Part shown: piece after piece, positions 26,166-36,014 of the stretch
How positions within the stretch are numbered: position 1 is the first letter of the stretch
Layout of the letters: every line of letters starts with the position of its first letter
IMG/VR virus record: IMGVR_UViG_3300012920_000029
Coordinates: 1 to 64,000 of that record
Source of the DNA: a virus
DNA: 64,000 nucleotides
Strand: one strand, 5' to 3'
Translations under genes and position numbers: made by a program
Notes under the pieces: model-generated
What the model was told of the DNA's origin: nothing
Database searches by the model: none
Seen by the model: only the letters and a program-made list of their open reading frames with translations

Positions 26166-27872
26166 ATGGCTATAAATTATTCTGATGTTAACTACATAAC
26201 AAACGGGCAAGCTATAACTGCGGATAATCTTAATGCGCCCTCTGTAGATCTAGCTTCTAGATCTGTAGAAGTACAGAGAAATGCTCTGTATGAAGATTTC
26301 CTAGAAAACTATAGCAATAGTGTAAATGTTCAACTAATACCTAGGATAAGCTCTTCTGAAGATGCTAGTTATGTTGAGATCAACTCAATGCTATTTGACG
26401 ACGGTAATAACAACTATTCTAAATCTTATTCTTTTGAATTAACTGATGCGGTGCTAAGCGTATACTCGAATAAATTTCCAGGAGCTAGGTATATTGTAGA
26501 AGAATTGCGTATCTCACAACATTTTAGTGATAATACCCTGGGAGGCGTCATGGGCCACTTCCGAAATAGTGTAGAATTACATGTTCCCGGAGATGGCTTA
26601 TACTTGAAAAGACCTACTAAGTACGTATCTAGCGTAACTGACTTTGGAACTCACGCAGAAGCAGTAATGCCTAATACAGAAGGTAACTCAGCAGGAAGAG
26701 CTTACATAGACGCAAGCCAAAACCTTACGGGCAGCGTTGTAAAACTACCTCTTAGAAATAAAGTAACTTTTTCTAACACAGGGTACACTGTAGAGACTTT
26801 TATTACGGCTGTTAATTCAGGGACTTGGGGAGGCTCAACAATCAGTGGACTAACAGCTACAGTTGATGGTAGCAACGTACTCTCTATAGAGGATGATAAT
26901 GGAGATGCTTACAACCTATATATAACAGGTCTTCAAAATGTTAAAGCCGAAGTGTACAAAGTATACTTAGAAGGTGGAGATTTAGTACTTGAGGTTAGCC
27001 CATCTACAGCCCCTATTTACCATCAGATAGCCAGTACTGCCTGTACTAATATAGGGCTAACATTGTATTCGGATGACAATATGAGCACTCTTGCAAATTC
27101 GGGTACTTTGATTATAAATCAAGGAAGTGCTGAATACTCTGTAGGTTTAGTCGATTTAGACAGCTCTTTTATGTACATACCTCTGGCTAGATTAACTGAA
27201 ACTAGCTTGATAATAGGTAACAGAGAGTTTTCCTTAGTTAGAAACTATATTTCAAATAATAGTAGTTATAGTAGCTCTCCTGAATTAGTAGATCTACATG
27301 GAGCTCCTATAGAGTATTTTGATACCAGCTTAAGTAACTTTGCGTCTAAATCTTACAAAGCAGATCTAAGAAGTGAACTGCCCATACCTAAAGGTAAAAT
27401 AACCTTAGGTAAAAGATCCTCTATAGTAGAAGGCGCTCTGCAATGCGACTTTTCTAGAGACCCTAAACTACTTAGATTACTCGAGTTTAATAGATTAGCT
27501 ACTCTAAACTTATTAGAAATTAGGGTAACAGTGCTTACTGAGGTAACTACAAATTCCCCAGCTAGTGGCTTTAGAGTATCTAACCAACTTATAACTAAGA
27601 ATTCTTCAAACACCACGGTAAATTACCTATACTTCGGGCAACTAGTTATGGGATTCCCAGTAAACAATGTTGACATACCTAGTGACTCATTAAGCAGTAA
27701 ATTTAACGAGGTTAGTATAACTTCTACTTTAGGAGTACTATCAGGTACTTTAACTAATTCTTTAAAAACCAGAAATACTGATTGTGTAGTAGAAATATAC
27801 GAAGATAGTGGCGCAGAAAATAATGCTATAACTGATGGAGAAGTTTACGTAGAACTAGACCTTCTTGTTTAA
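26166..27872 (+). CDS. Putative tail fibre protein
   Basis: 568 residues preceded by AAGGAG at 6 nt. It opens with YSDVNYITNGQAITADNLNAP, a start typical of phage fibre or fibre-attachment proteins, then a long Ser/Thr/Asn/Leu-rich beta-type sequence. No chaperone, hydrolase or collagen repeat was recognised. Its 3' end overlaps the opposing RuvC-like gene by 18 nt. Receptor binding or fibre attachment is inferred from composition and location at the end of the baseplate cluster. Confidence 0.55.
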   Translation: MAINYSDVNYITNGQAITADNLNAPSVDLASRSVEVQRNALYEDFLENYSNSVNVQLIPRISSSEDASYVEINSMLFDDGNNNYSKSYSFELTDAVLSVYSNKFPGARYIVEELRISQHFSDNTLGGVMGHFRNSVELHVPGDGLYLKRPTKYVSSVTDFGTHAEAVMPNTEGNSAGRAYIDASQNLTGSVVKLPLRNKVTFSNTGYTVETFITAVNSGTWGGSTISGLTATVDGSNVLSIEDDNGDAYNLYITGLQNVKAEVYKVYLEGGDLVLEVSPSTAPIYHQIASTACTNIGLTLYSDDNMSTLANSGTLIINQGSAEYSVGLVDLDSSFMYIPLARLTETSLIIGNREFSLVRNYISNNSSYSSSPELVDLHGAPIEYFDTSLSNFASKSYKADLRSELPIPKGKITLGKRSSIVEGALQCDFSRDPKLLRLLEFNRLATLNLLEIRVTVLTEVTTNSPASGFRVSNQLITKNSSNTTVNYLYFGQLVMGFPVNNVDIPSDSLSSKFNEVSITSTLGVLSGTLTNSLKTRNTDCVVEIYEDSGAENNAITDGEVYVELDLLV

Positions 27873-28397
27873 TAACAGCTTAATATCTTTAGAGTTCTTA
27901 TCGCCTACTTTTTTACGGACTTCCAAAGCAGATCTAGTAGTAACCGTTGGTGATAGTAGCAAGTCTCTACATAGCATAGCAGCAGCCCAGCTGTCACATA
28001 TATCGGAATTACTAGAAGAACAACCCCACTTAGTAGCAGCGGTAATCATGTCTTCTTTAGAAGCCGTACCTTTCCCAGCTAAAAAAAGCTTTAACTGAGT
28101 AGGCGGTACTGAGATACTAAATATACCAAGTTCTATTAGAGTCAATTTTATAACACCCAACACCTCCCCTAATATAAACTCTTTGTGAACAGAACCATAA
28201 GAAGGGGCCTCCATTACCCCCATAAAAATTAGCTTACCTTCTAAAAAACTCTTTAACTCAGTATGTATATACTGTAATCTCTCAGCATCCCTTAGTTTAC
28301 CTGGCTTTATGTGTAAGGTATCTGAGGAATCACTACCGATTAAACTAACTCCAGTACCTGTTGCACTAGGGTCTATACCGAGAAAGAAGGTGTCCAT
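27855..28397 (-). CDS. RuvC-like Holliday junction resolvase
   Basis: 180 residues from ATG 28397 (GGAG 5 nt upstream), not the upstream ATG. The RNase H-fold signature is clear: FLGIDPSATGTG with Asp9, then Glu63 in VMEAPS, KGTASKEDM near 109-116, and Asp132/Asp135 in SDICDSWAAA. These give the four acidic residues expected of RuvC. Such phage enzymes resolve branched DNA before packaging. The gene is a minus-strand island in the tail block and its start codon directly abuts that of the opposite-strand gene at 28398. Confidence 0.8.
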   Translation of the reverse strand: MDTFFLGIDPSATGTGVSLIGSDSSDTLHIKPGKLRDAERLQYIHTELKSFLEGKLIFMGVMEAPSYGSVHKEFILGEVLGVIKLTLIELGIFSISVPPTQLKLFLAGKGTASKEDMITAATKWGCSSSNSDICDSWAAAMLCRDLLLSPTVTTRSALEVRKKVGDKNSKDIKLLLNKKV

Positions 28398-28787
28398 TTG
28401 AGCTCCCAAGTTTCTGCTGATCTATATTTTAACACAGAAGTTAATTCTTCTGGAGAGTACACTATAACTATGGAAATAGTTAATCCTAACGAAGTACAAA
28501 AAGAACTATTCGTAGTTACTAGAAAAGATCCAATGAGTAAAGAGGCTAGTTTCAGAAGAGTCGCTTCTGTAAACGATCTTTTGAACCTAAAAAAAACAGG
28601 TGTATCTGAAAGCACTACGTACCTGACAGACCGAGTGGTTATTAAAACCAACAGCCTAGCTTTAGTCAAGGATTATAGAGAGAATATACCTAAAGTTTTG
28701 CAAGACCTAATTGATGACATTGGTAATAATGCTCTTACTCTTATAGGTAAAGAAGAAACTATACCTGTGGAGTTTTCAAATGAGTAG
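28398..28787 (+). CDS. Hypothetical protein with TTG start
   Basis: 129 residues. The first available codon in a good context is TTG at 28398, 7-8 nt after AAGG. This start directly abuts the RuvC-like start codon on the other strand. The protein is Glu/Lys/Asn-rich with beta-type segments (YTITMEIVNP) and no known motif. It overlaps the next gene by 8 nt and continues the run of fibre-region genes. A later ATG (in YTITMEIV) is possible but would cut 25 residues. Confidence 0.5.
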   Translation: MSSQVSADLYFNTEVNSSGEYTITMEIVNPNEVQKELFVVTRKDPMSKEASFRRVASVNDLLNLKKTGVSESTTYLTDRVVIKTNSLALVKDYRENIPKVLQDLIDDIGNNALTLIGKEETIPVEFSNE

Positions 28788-29499
28788 TTCTTATAACATA
28801 ACAAAGTCTGTAGTTTTTACTGAGATTAGCAGCGACAATTTCTATTGGACGCTTACGTACACTATAAACTCTAGTGACAATATATCGGATAAACCTTTCT
28901 TGATAGAGGCTTTTTTGGACTCTAATGTAGAGGTTTCCGATTCCTCCGTAGAGGAGAGATTTATAAGAACCCTTCTAAATTCTGAAATTGGCGGATACCC
29001 GCCTAAATCAGATGTAACCACTTCATCTATAGCAAGGTGGGTAACTTATAGAGCTAACACGTTTACTAATAAGTTTTATACGTATAAAGCTCTACAAGCG
29101 GCACTTAATTCTTTAGAAGCTATTTTAAGGTCTAATACAGGATCATACTCCCCAGAAGATGTAAAACCTTTTAAAGCAGCTATAAAGAATATTACCTATA
29201 ATAGCCTAGGTAAGGACTCCTACGATAGAACTAAGCTTTATGAAGGAGATACTGTAGCTATCAGCTTTTCTGGAGGTAGTGGGGAAGTATCTATAACCTG
29301 TGAAGAAGTAAATCTATTAAGTTTACAACCTAATACACACCCTAAAGCAAATTCACGCTTATACAGAATACCTGTAGTTAACACAGCTACAGTTTCAAAT
29401 ATAGTGGTTACTGACAGCAATTTAAATTCTGTTATAACTTTCCCTATAAGTATTTTGAAGCCCGATACCTACGGCTCTACAACTGAGGATATACGATGA
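28780..29499 (+). CDS. Hypothetical protein of the fibre region
   Basis: 239 residues, Ser/Thr/Asn-rich and beta-like (FYWTLTYTINSSDN near the start, VAISFSGGSGEVSITCEEV later). The pattern resembles small immunoglobulin-like or fibre-accessory domains but is not specific. It overlaps both neighbours (8 nt upstream, 4 nt ATGA downstream), so the three genes 28398-30542 are translated as a unit. Probably structural by context. Confidence 0.5.
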   Translation: MSSSYNITKSVVFTEISSDNFYWTLTYTINSSDNISDKPFLIEAFLDSNVEVSDSSVEERFIRTLLNSEIGGYPPKSDVTTSSIARWVTYRANTFTNKFYTYKALQAALNSLEAILRSNTGSYSPEDVKPFKAAIKNITYNSLGKDSYDRTKLYEGDTVAISFSGGSGEVSITCEEVNLLSLQPNTHPKANSRLYRIPVVNTATVSNIVVTDSNLNSVITFPISILKPDTYGSTTEDIR

Positions 29500-30542
29500 G
29501 TACTACAAAACCTATTTACATAACCCAAGCTAGAGGAGGTATAATCGATTCAGAATCTCCTGCAGGCATATCTTACCAAGTAAGAACTGTAGTTCATAAA
29601 AACGAAGAGTATACCGGCGATAAAATAGATAAAAGCTACTTGTTGAATCTTTTTGTAGTTAACATTGTAGATTCTACAGACCCGGATAAAGATACTTTTG
29701 ATCACTATGCCACTATAGCTGATTTAGATTTAATACCTCCCGCTAGAGATCAAGCTCTAACACGAAACTTAACTCAGTATCGAGACAATGTAAACCTAGT
29801 GACCTTTGATAATTTAAGTGTAGCTACTACTGCTGCCCAAGTAATTAGAGATACGCTGAATAACTTAGTAAGTACTTACTTACGTGTAAAATCAGAATTT
29901 ACTGGATCTTCTACACATTTTTTCCCTTATAATGTAGAAATAGCAACTTTGAGAACAGAGTACATAGATGCTTACACTACTGCTAGAGATGCTAGAGAAG
30001 TTGCTGAGCAATCCCAAAATACTTCGCAAGAAGAGTACGCTGCTGCTCAGAAAGAAAACAGCACGCTCTTAGACGCTAAGACTAAGTTATGCGAGTTGTA
30101 CGAGTACACCTCTAAATTACAAACCTTGTCGTCAGTAGTGCCTACTAAATACAAGGAAACTTTAAAAGGGCTTATTGATGAATTTAAAGAAGATACCGAT
30201 GATTATAATACAGCTTATGATACTGCAATAAATGCTTTTGAGAGTTATATAGATGACGCATCTAACTATGTATTCGACTCTAACTGGGCCAACACTATAA
30301 CTGCAGCTAACGCGGGCACGGGGCTATCTTTAATAGGGCTTATTATACAGACCAACGCGTTAGCACAGACTTACTGTGCCAATTATACTAGTCAAGTAAC
30401 AGCCTCGGACCTAAATAAAAGCGCTGCCCTTGAGGATCTGAATGAGAAGCAAACTTCCAAAGAAGCCGCTTCTGCAATCGAGCAGGACGCTTTAGCTACA
30501 CTTTCTACTTACTGCCCTAATCTCGATCCCTCAAGTTTGTAA
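29496..30542 (+). CDS. Hypothetical structural protein with coiled coil
   Basis: 348 residues. The N-terminal 115 residues are mixed; residues about 150-240 are a charged coiled coil (AREVAEQSQNTSQEEYAAAQ), and the end is Ala/Ser-rich. It is translationally coupled to the upstream gene by ATGA and is the last plus-strand gene of the tail/fibre block. Its 3' end overlaps the minus-strand gene at 30517 by 26 nt. A fibre or neck component is likely by position only. Confidence 0.5.
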   Translation: MSTTKPIYITQARGGIIDSESPAGISYQVRTVVHKNEEYTGDKIDKSYLLNLFVVNIVDSTDPDKDTFDHYATIADLDLIPPARDQALTRNLTQYRDNVNLVTFDNLSVATTAAQVIRDTLNNLVSTYLRVKSEFTGSSTHFFPYNVEIATLRTEYIDAYTTARDAREVAEQSQNTSQEEYAAAQKENSTLLDAKTKLCELYEYTSKLQTLSSVVPTKYKETLKGLIDEFKEDTDDYNTAYDTAINAFESYIDDASNYVFDSNWANTITAANAGTGLSLIGLIIQTNALAQTYCANYTSQVTASDLNKSAALEDLNEKQTSKEAASAIEQDALATLSTYCPNLDPSSL

Positions 30543-32832
30543 GCAACTTTAGGTAAGCATCAAGTCTAGTGATAGTGCCTAGTATATAGTACCTAGTTTT
30601 ATGAGGCACTTCTGCGTCTAATAAACCGTGTAACATAGTCTCTAAGGTAGACACTAGTTTTATAGCTGTACCATACTCTTCTAGAATCTCACAAACTCTA
30701 AGAAACATACGAATCTTAATATTAATCGTCGAAGAATCGCTTTTTTTGCCGGTAATAGGATCAGTATTAATACTTATCCTAAGAGTATCAGTTATGTAGC
30801 TAAATAGTTTTAGGTGTTTAGGTACGTTAGAACTGCTAAACACACTAAGCCCATTCATTGTTTCTTTCAAACCACTTCCAAGATTTAGTATTTTGAATAT
30901 TTCACTCGTATGGTCCCCGGCTCTTAATACTACCTCTATTTGATCAAAATTAGTTAGCCACGCAGATTCCCCCTCTTTTTGAAGGCGTAGTACCGAATCA
31001 TGCAGTAGCCTTAGGCCTCTTAAGTACAGCTCGTAGATTGATGTTTGTATGGTGGGATTACTACTACAAGTAATCTTAGTATCTGGCCACAATAACTCTA
31101 GTCTGCTAGAATGATTAAGATAACCATTACCGCCGTCAGATAGATCTTTCACAGCCAACTGCCAGGCTGCTCTATCTAAGCTGTTTACATACAAGGTAGT
31201 GGAATTTATATTACTAATACTGTTGAATATATTAGCATGAAACTTAGGTTTTGTAGCCATAAATAGCGAATCGAATAATTGCCTAAAGCTACTAGTATGG
31301 CGTAACCCATACTCGTCTAGATGTTGTATCCTATACCAAAAAGACTCATTTAGAATGTGATATAGTCCAGTAGCTATAAACTTTCTGAACCTTACTAGAT
31401 TAATATCCTCACATACTCTCATGTAGTGATAAAATAACTTAGCCGATTGCGTACGTTTAGGGTATTCAGAAGCGGTAGGAAATTTTAAGCAATCTCTACT
31501 AACCTTATATAACCAAGTAGAAGCGCTACTTATATAACTAGACATCTTATCCCTAGTGTACTTTAAACGCATCGACTTAGATTCTTCTACTAAGGCTTCT
31601 ATTGTACCAATACCAGTAGCGTTTATACGTAGGTCTTTATTAACAGTTTTAAATAGTTGATGGTATAGAACTTCTCCATCATTAATAATAACTTTATTGG
31701 TTTTAGTATTAACTCTAACTGTAGGGAACATGTTTCCTATAGTGCTTGCATACCAGGACTTAACCCATATACCCCCTTTTTGATCAGAATAGTCTTCTAG
31801 TCTATAAGGAGAAAAAACATAGTTCTCAGACTCTTCTAATCGGTTGTACTCTTCACCAAAAATATTAGTAGCTACTCCCTTAGACCAATCTAAGAATCTA
31901 AATAAGGTATACATATCATAAGGACACATAGTTCTACCATCATCACTTATAAGGATAGACCTGTATATCCAAGACCGATACATACTCTGTTTATGATAAC
32001 TATCACGCAGCTCATTCTCGATTACTGGAGTTCCATTAATTTTGTAACCCAGTACATTATCAAATTTAACGATAGGTATCCACCATTCTAACTTACTATT
32101 CATAAGATGGTACATAGCATCTACTACTACAGCGTAGCAAGACCGTTCTAAAGCACCTTGATATTCGTTACAGAACCTAATAGCAAGATACTCATCTAGA
32201 GTAGCGCACTCAAGAACTATGAAAGGCAAAGGAGCATCTATTGTAGCTTCATCATAGAGTATACCAAACATATCCCCTACTAGCCTTCGTACTCCTTGCA
32301 TACCGGGTCCTAGTAGATTAGACCAGGTGTCAGAAGCGTTCTCACCAATAACATAGCAGTTAAGGGCTGCAGGGTTATTAGTCAGTATACTAAATATCTT
32401 CAACTGTTCATTAGTTATATTAGAAGGTATCTTAGTTTTAAGATTTAGGAATAAATTACCTATACTCGAAATACCTCGTTTTCTAAATGTAGAATACTTA
32501 TCATACGTGGATTTTAACCTAAGGTACTTAGAGCTCTTTGGATCTGGCTCTAAAAGCTCTCGAAGATTTTTAAATACGGGAAAGTATTGGTTAATATTAG
32601 TAATAGTATACTCTTCAAAGGATACGTGCCTATATAGGTTCGTATTGTTTGAATTTAGGCATTCCTCAAAAGAAGCTGATCCCGCAGGATTTAGACAATT
32701 TAGAGGACTGTCTAAGGTAATAACTAGTAGACTAGAATACTCTTCATAAGCTTCTACTGACTTAATAGCACCTTCAGAATCTAAGCCTAAAGCTATAACA
32801 CAATCTTCTAGGTAGTTTATATCTAGCTGCAT
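30517..32832 (-). CDS. Large unknown protein at the end of the RT operon
   Basis: 771 residues, not recognised. The composition is soluble, rich in Leu, Ser, Tyr and Arg, with a probably alpha-helical C-terminal 300 residues. No nucleotide-binding, nuclease or zinc signature was seen. The start shares a base with the stop of the 82-aa gene (TAATG), so it is coupled to the operon that includes the reverse transcriptase. No terminator-like hairpin was seen after its stop, which lies inside the opposing gene. Confidence 0.55.
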   Translation of the reverse strand: MQLDINYLEDCVIALGLDSEGAIKSVEAYEEYSSLLVITLDSPLNCLNPAGSASFEECLNSNNTNLYRHVSFEEYTITNINQYFPVFKNLRELLEPDPKSSKYLRLKSTYDKYSTFRKRGISSIGNLFLNLKTKIPSNITNEQLKIFSILTNNPAALNCYVIGENASDTWSNLLGPGMQGVRRLVGDMFGILYDEATIDAPLPFIVLECATLDEYLAIRFCNEYQGALERSCYAVVVDAMYHLMNSKLEWWIPIVKFDNVLGYKINGTPVIENELRDSYHKQSMYRSWIYRSILISDDGRTMCPYDMYTLFRFLDWSKGVATNIFGEEYNRLEESENYVFSPYRLEDYSDQKGGIWVKSWYASTIGNMFPTVRVNTKTNKVIINDGEVLYHQLFKTVNKDLRINATGIGTIEALVEESKSMRLKYTRDKMSSYISSASTWLYKVSRDCLKFPTASEYPKRTQSAKLFYHYMRVCEDINLVRFRKFIATGLYHILNESFWYRIQHLDEYGLRHTSSFRQLFDSLFMATKPKFHANIFNSISNINSTTLYVNSLDRAAWQLAVKDLSDGGNGYLNHSSRLELLWPDTKITCSSNPTIQTSIYELYLRGLRLLHDSVLRLQKEGESAWLTNFDQIEVVLRAGDHTSEIFKILNLGSGLKETMNGLSVFSSSNVPKHLKLFSYITDTLRISINTDPITGKKSDSSTINIKIRMFLRVCEILEEYGTAIKLVSTLETMLHGLLDAEVPHKTRYYILGTITRLDAYLKLLTNLRDRD

Positions 32833-33080
32833 TATTTAAGCCTACGACGAGTGTTACCCGCTACCTTAGTAACGCTAAATAACTCTAGAAGTTCTTTGCT
32901 AGTTAGCTGTACAGGTATCTGTAAAGCAAGTAGTTCTTGAGGCACATCCTCTTTACCTACTAACAACACCCCCTCTATGTTAACTAGTCCTGTAGTTTCA
33001 TGTAGAGATAGATCCATATTAGTAATCTCTACTTTAGCATGTGGGAGTTTAGTAGCTAGTTGAGACAATTTCATTTTCAT
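32832..33080 (-). CDS. Small hypothetical protein in the RT operon
   Basis: 82 residues preceded by GGAG at 5 nt. It begins with a basic amphipathic stretch, has a Leu/Val-rich middle (VEGVLLV-type strand) and a basic end (NTRRRLK). No motif known. It sits 2 nt after the 660-aa gene and one base before the 771-aa gene, and its conserved placement inside a tightly spaced operon argues that it is real. Confidence 0.55.
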   Translation of the reverse strand: MKMKLSQLATKLPHAKVEITNMDLSLHETTGLVNIEGVLLVGKEDVPQELLALQIPVQLTSKELLELFSVTKVAGNTRRRLK

Positions 33081-33082
33081 AG

Positions 33083-35065
33083 TTACTCCATTTGAGTATG
33101 AATATCGATAGAGAAAGCATCTAATACTACTGACCTAGGCCAGGATACTGTAGATACTTTCTCTACAAAATCGTTTATGTAGTCAGTTAGTAGATCTACA
33201 GTGGTAGTAGATTTAGCTAACTCTTTTAGAGAGGTATTAGTAGGCATATGCACAGTGTGATTATATCCAGGTAAAAGATATTTACATACCCCAAAACTAC
33301 CTTTAGCTCCATAATAGCGAGGCTTAGTGATGTCTACAAAAGCTTTCATTAGGTATAATACTCTAATAGACCAGTCATTCAACCAAGTATTAGCATAAAC
33401 CCTAGAGCGAGGCATATCACCAAAAGTAGTGATAAACTCTTCAGCTGTAATGGATACATACCAAGCAGTCTCAGATGAACTAAATTCTCTTTTACCACAA
33501 CTAGCTCGATAGTCGTGTGTAGGTAGTAAAATTGACCACTCAGAGGTCTCTGTATTAGAGAATCTTTCTAACCCCGCTATTCCTGTATGTACTCTAGAGC
33601 TCATATTTGATATGAACTTTGCTTTACTTTCTCTACCCCAACTATTCATAACTGAAGAGCATAGTTCGGAGGACATCTCATACTCTACAAAGGTTGTCAT
33701 AGAAGTAGGCAATATTATAGCTCCATAGAAGAACCTATCGTTAGCTTTAATAATTCCCATAGCTTCTTTAACTTTAGGAGTTAGTTCTACTTGGCTAAAT
33801 TCTTGGTACACGTTACAGGTAAATCTATTAGGGCTGATATTCTCAGTAGCATCAAGAATAAAAAGCTTAGCCGCTATTCTAATTAAAGTAGATTCTAAAC
33901 CCGAAGTTTCTTTAGTAGTAGCACCCTTACAGTTTTTAGATACATTGGTATAACTATGTAGATATGCTTTGTTTAGCTGAAGAGATTCGCAACTAGGTCT
34001 TAGAATACATTTAGAACACTCTTCCTCCTTAAACTTTTTTACCTCAGCCCTTCTAGATTGGTAATCTAAGTAAATACGTATTCCTTTATTTACATAGTTT
34101 GTTCCTACGTACCCACCAGAGGACTTTGAACCTTGTACGCTTAGAAGTAATTGCTCTGTACTTCTGAATGCGCCGAATGATGCTGGGGAGCTTCTTCTTA
34201 AAAGCCTAAAGGAATTATCCATAATAACTCTATGTGCAGCCATAGGAGCGTAAGTCAGGGCTGTGGAAGAAGCTATTTTCTTAGCAGCTTTTTTAATTTT
34301 AGCTTGGTTTAATCTAAAACCATAATCTACTTGATTATCTGTTAGTAAAGGTACACAGTTATGACTATTAGAGCAGCTTAAGCATCCAGCCATATACAGA
34401 CTGCCCAATTCATCGCATTCATCTGAAAACTCGGATAGCAAATTTACTCGTTGAAGGGAGTCTTCGAGTTTGTAGTATAAATAGAGATCCTTAGTTAACT
34501 TGTTATAAAAGTTCAGCATAAGACTTTCGGGTAAGAAAGGGCTTATTAAGGTAAAATCGCAAAAAATATCTTCTCTCAAGTTTCTTAAGAAAACCGATAA
34601 CTTTTGAGAACTTTCTAAGTCAGCTTCTAGTTCGTCCGGATCCTTATCAAAGAATTTATTTAAGGTAAACTCACCTTTGAAAAAATCTACACCTTTATTC
34701 CTCATAGACCAGTGATCAATGTCCATTTTTGACCCTATAGAGCCCATTAGCAACTTAGAATATATTGCGTAAGTAGGGCCATCTAGTACGTAAACTTCCG
34801 ACCAATCTTCTAAGACCGATTCAACTACCTCTTCTATTATCGGGGTATCCTTAGAAGTAATCATTAAGCAATTAGAATTAGAACCCCCTGTCAGGTAGGT
34901 TTGTCCTCTACCAGACCAGGAAACACGTTCTTTCTTTCTAATAGAGTCAACCCAACTAGTAGGGCTGGATCTAAATTCTGTCCATATAGGTTGTGAGAAG
35001 GTAGAGTGCAAATAATGTGTGGGTTCACTTAATCTAGTAGGCATTACGTAAATAGATTTATCCAT
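33083..35065 (-). CDS. Unknown protein with two cysteine clusters, next to the RT
   Basis: 660 residues, start preceded by AAGGAA, overlapping the reverse transcriptase stop by 8 nt. Two clusters with the same spacing occur: C-x2-C-x5-C near residues 230-240 (CLSCSNSHNC) and near 345-355 (CSKCILRPSC), with a further Cys in NCKG. These could bind zinc or an iron-sulfur cluster. The N-terminal third has a P-loop-free alpha/beta look. No family recognised. The immediate coupling to the RT makes it the best candidate for a functional partner. Confidence 0.55.
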   Translation of the reverse strand: MDKSIYVMPTRLSEPTHYLHSTFSQPIWTEFRSSPTSWVDSIRKKERVSWSGRGQTYLTGGSNSNCLMITSKDTPIIEEVVESVLEDWSEVYVLDGPTYAIYSKLLMGSIGSKMDIDHWSMRNKGVDFFKGEFTLNKFFDKDPDELEADLESSQKLSVFLRNLREDIFCDFTLISPFLPESLMLNFYNKLTKDLYLYYKLEDSLQRVNLLSEFSDECDELGSLYMAGCLSCSNSHNCVPLLTDNQVDYGFRLNQAKIKKAAKKIASSTALTYAPMAAHRVIMDNSFRLLRRSSPASFGAFRSTEQLLLSVQGSKSSGGYVGTNYVNKGIRIYLDYQSRRAEVKKFKEEECSKCILRPSCESLQLNKAYLHSYTNVSKNCKGATTKETSGLESTLIRIAAKLFILDATENISPNRFTCNVYQEFSQVELTPKVKEAMGIIKANDRFFYGAIILPTSMTTFVEYEMSSELCSSVMNSWGRESKAKFISNMSSRVHTGIAGLERFSNTETSEWSILLPTHDYRASCGKREFSSSETAWYVSITAEEFITTFGDMPRSRVYANTWLNDWSIRVLYLMKAFVDITKPRYYGAKGSFGVCKYLLPGYNHTVHMPTNTSLKELAKSTTTVDLLTDYINDFVEKVSTVSWPRSVVLDAFSIDIHTQME

Positions 35066-36014
35066 AAATTTCCTTAAGTTTTTCTAAGTAAGTGGTCACT
35101 AGAGTAGCTCTAGCGCTAGCAAGGTAGGGTTTCCAGTAGTTAACTCTACCTTCAATAGAAAGTAGTAAAGAAGTGTCTTCTTCTACTTTAAAGTATTCTT
35201 TAGCTCTGCGCTCTTGCTCAGATCTATCTTTGTCAGAACAGTTAGCTAAGTTATGTAATATGGCTTTTAGACGTAACCATTTCTTTTTAGGAATGTTAGG
35301 CTTCGTGTTACAAGTAAATCCCAGAGCTTTTTGATTTCTGTAGTAGGGAAGTATCTTTTTCTTGTGACACCTCCACCCTAGCGTTGAAGCTATAACATCT
35401 AGTTTAGAAAGTACTTCTTTACCGTTTACTTTGTTAGTGGTAAATCCTAAGTATAGGTTATCACTATATCTAGTGTATTCGGCGTTTGGAAATTCTTTAA
35501 TTACCAAAGGGTCTAGTAAGAATTCGCAGACTCGATTACTCAGAAGCGGACTTACTACCGACCCCTGGGGTAAAAAACTTTTGCCCGCTGCATTTTTTAC
35601 ACAACAAAGCCTAGCTATTATGTAGGCTACTCTATCTGAAAACCCATGGTGTATCAGCATAGCTTTTACTTGCTTTAGTTTAATACTGTGGAAGTGGTTA
35701 ACAAAATCTGCAGTGACTAGTAGAGGATGTCGAGATAGTCTTTCTGCAGCCACTTCAATACCCACCCCTTGTTCATAAGCAAACGAAAACCCATTAGCAG
35801 GTAGCACTTCCTCTAGGTACTCTTTTAAACCTTTATGTACTTTTTTAAGCGCAGGGGATACTTTGTACACTTGCCTAATCTTCCTACCTTTAGGTATACG
35901 AATAGGTGTAAAATGGCTAGTATAGTGCTCTGGTTCGTAGTTACATTTACTTAGCCATATTAGTATTTTATACTCAATGTTTAGTCTATTAGCCAATAAT
36001 CTAGGAGTTATCAT
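35058..36014 (-). CDS. Reverse transcriptase with YSDN active site
   Basis: 318 residues from ATG 36014, which has AAAGGTG upstream; an ATG 27 nt earlier lacks a site. RT motifs in order: IRIPKGRKIRQVYK (about 38-51), LVTADFVNHFHSI with Asp103, SFLPQGSVVSPLLSN (about 146-160) and YTRYSDNLYLGF, with Tyr183-Ser-Asp185-Asn186. Thus the second Asp of YxDD is Asn. After that come a GWRCHKKKI-type motif D/E region and a helical thumb. Organisation is like retron-type RTs. No maturase or HNH domain and no adjacent msr-msd-like locus. It overlaps both neighbours, so it is an operon member, not a recent solitary insertion. Confidence 0.75.
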   Translation of the reverse strand: MITPRLLANRLNIEYKILIWLSKCNYEPEHYTSHFTPIRIPKGRKIRQVYKVSPALKKVHKGLKEYLEEVLPANGFSFAYEQGVGIEVAAERLSRHPLLVTADFVNHFHSIKLKQVKAMLIHHGFSDRVAYIIARLCCVKNAAGKSFLPQGSVVSPLLSNRVCEFLLDPLVIKEFPNAEYTRYSDNLYLGFTTNKVNGKEVLSKLDVIASTLGWRCHKKKILPYYRNQKALGFTCNTKPNIPKKKWLRLKAILHNLANCSDKDRSEQERRAKEYFKVEEDTSLLLSIEGRVNYWKPYLASARATLVTTYLEKLKEIYG

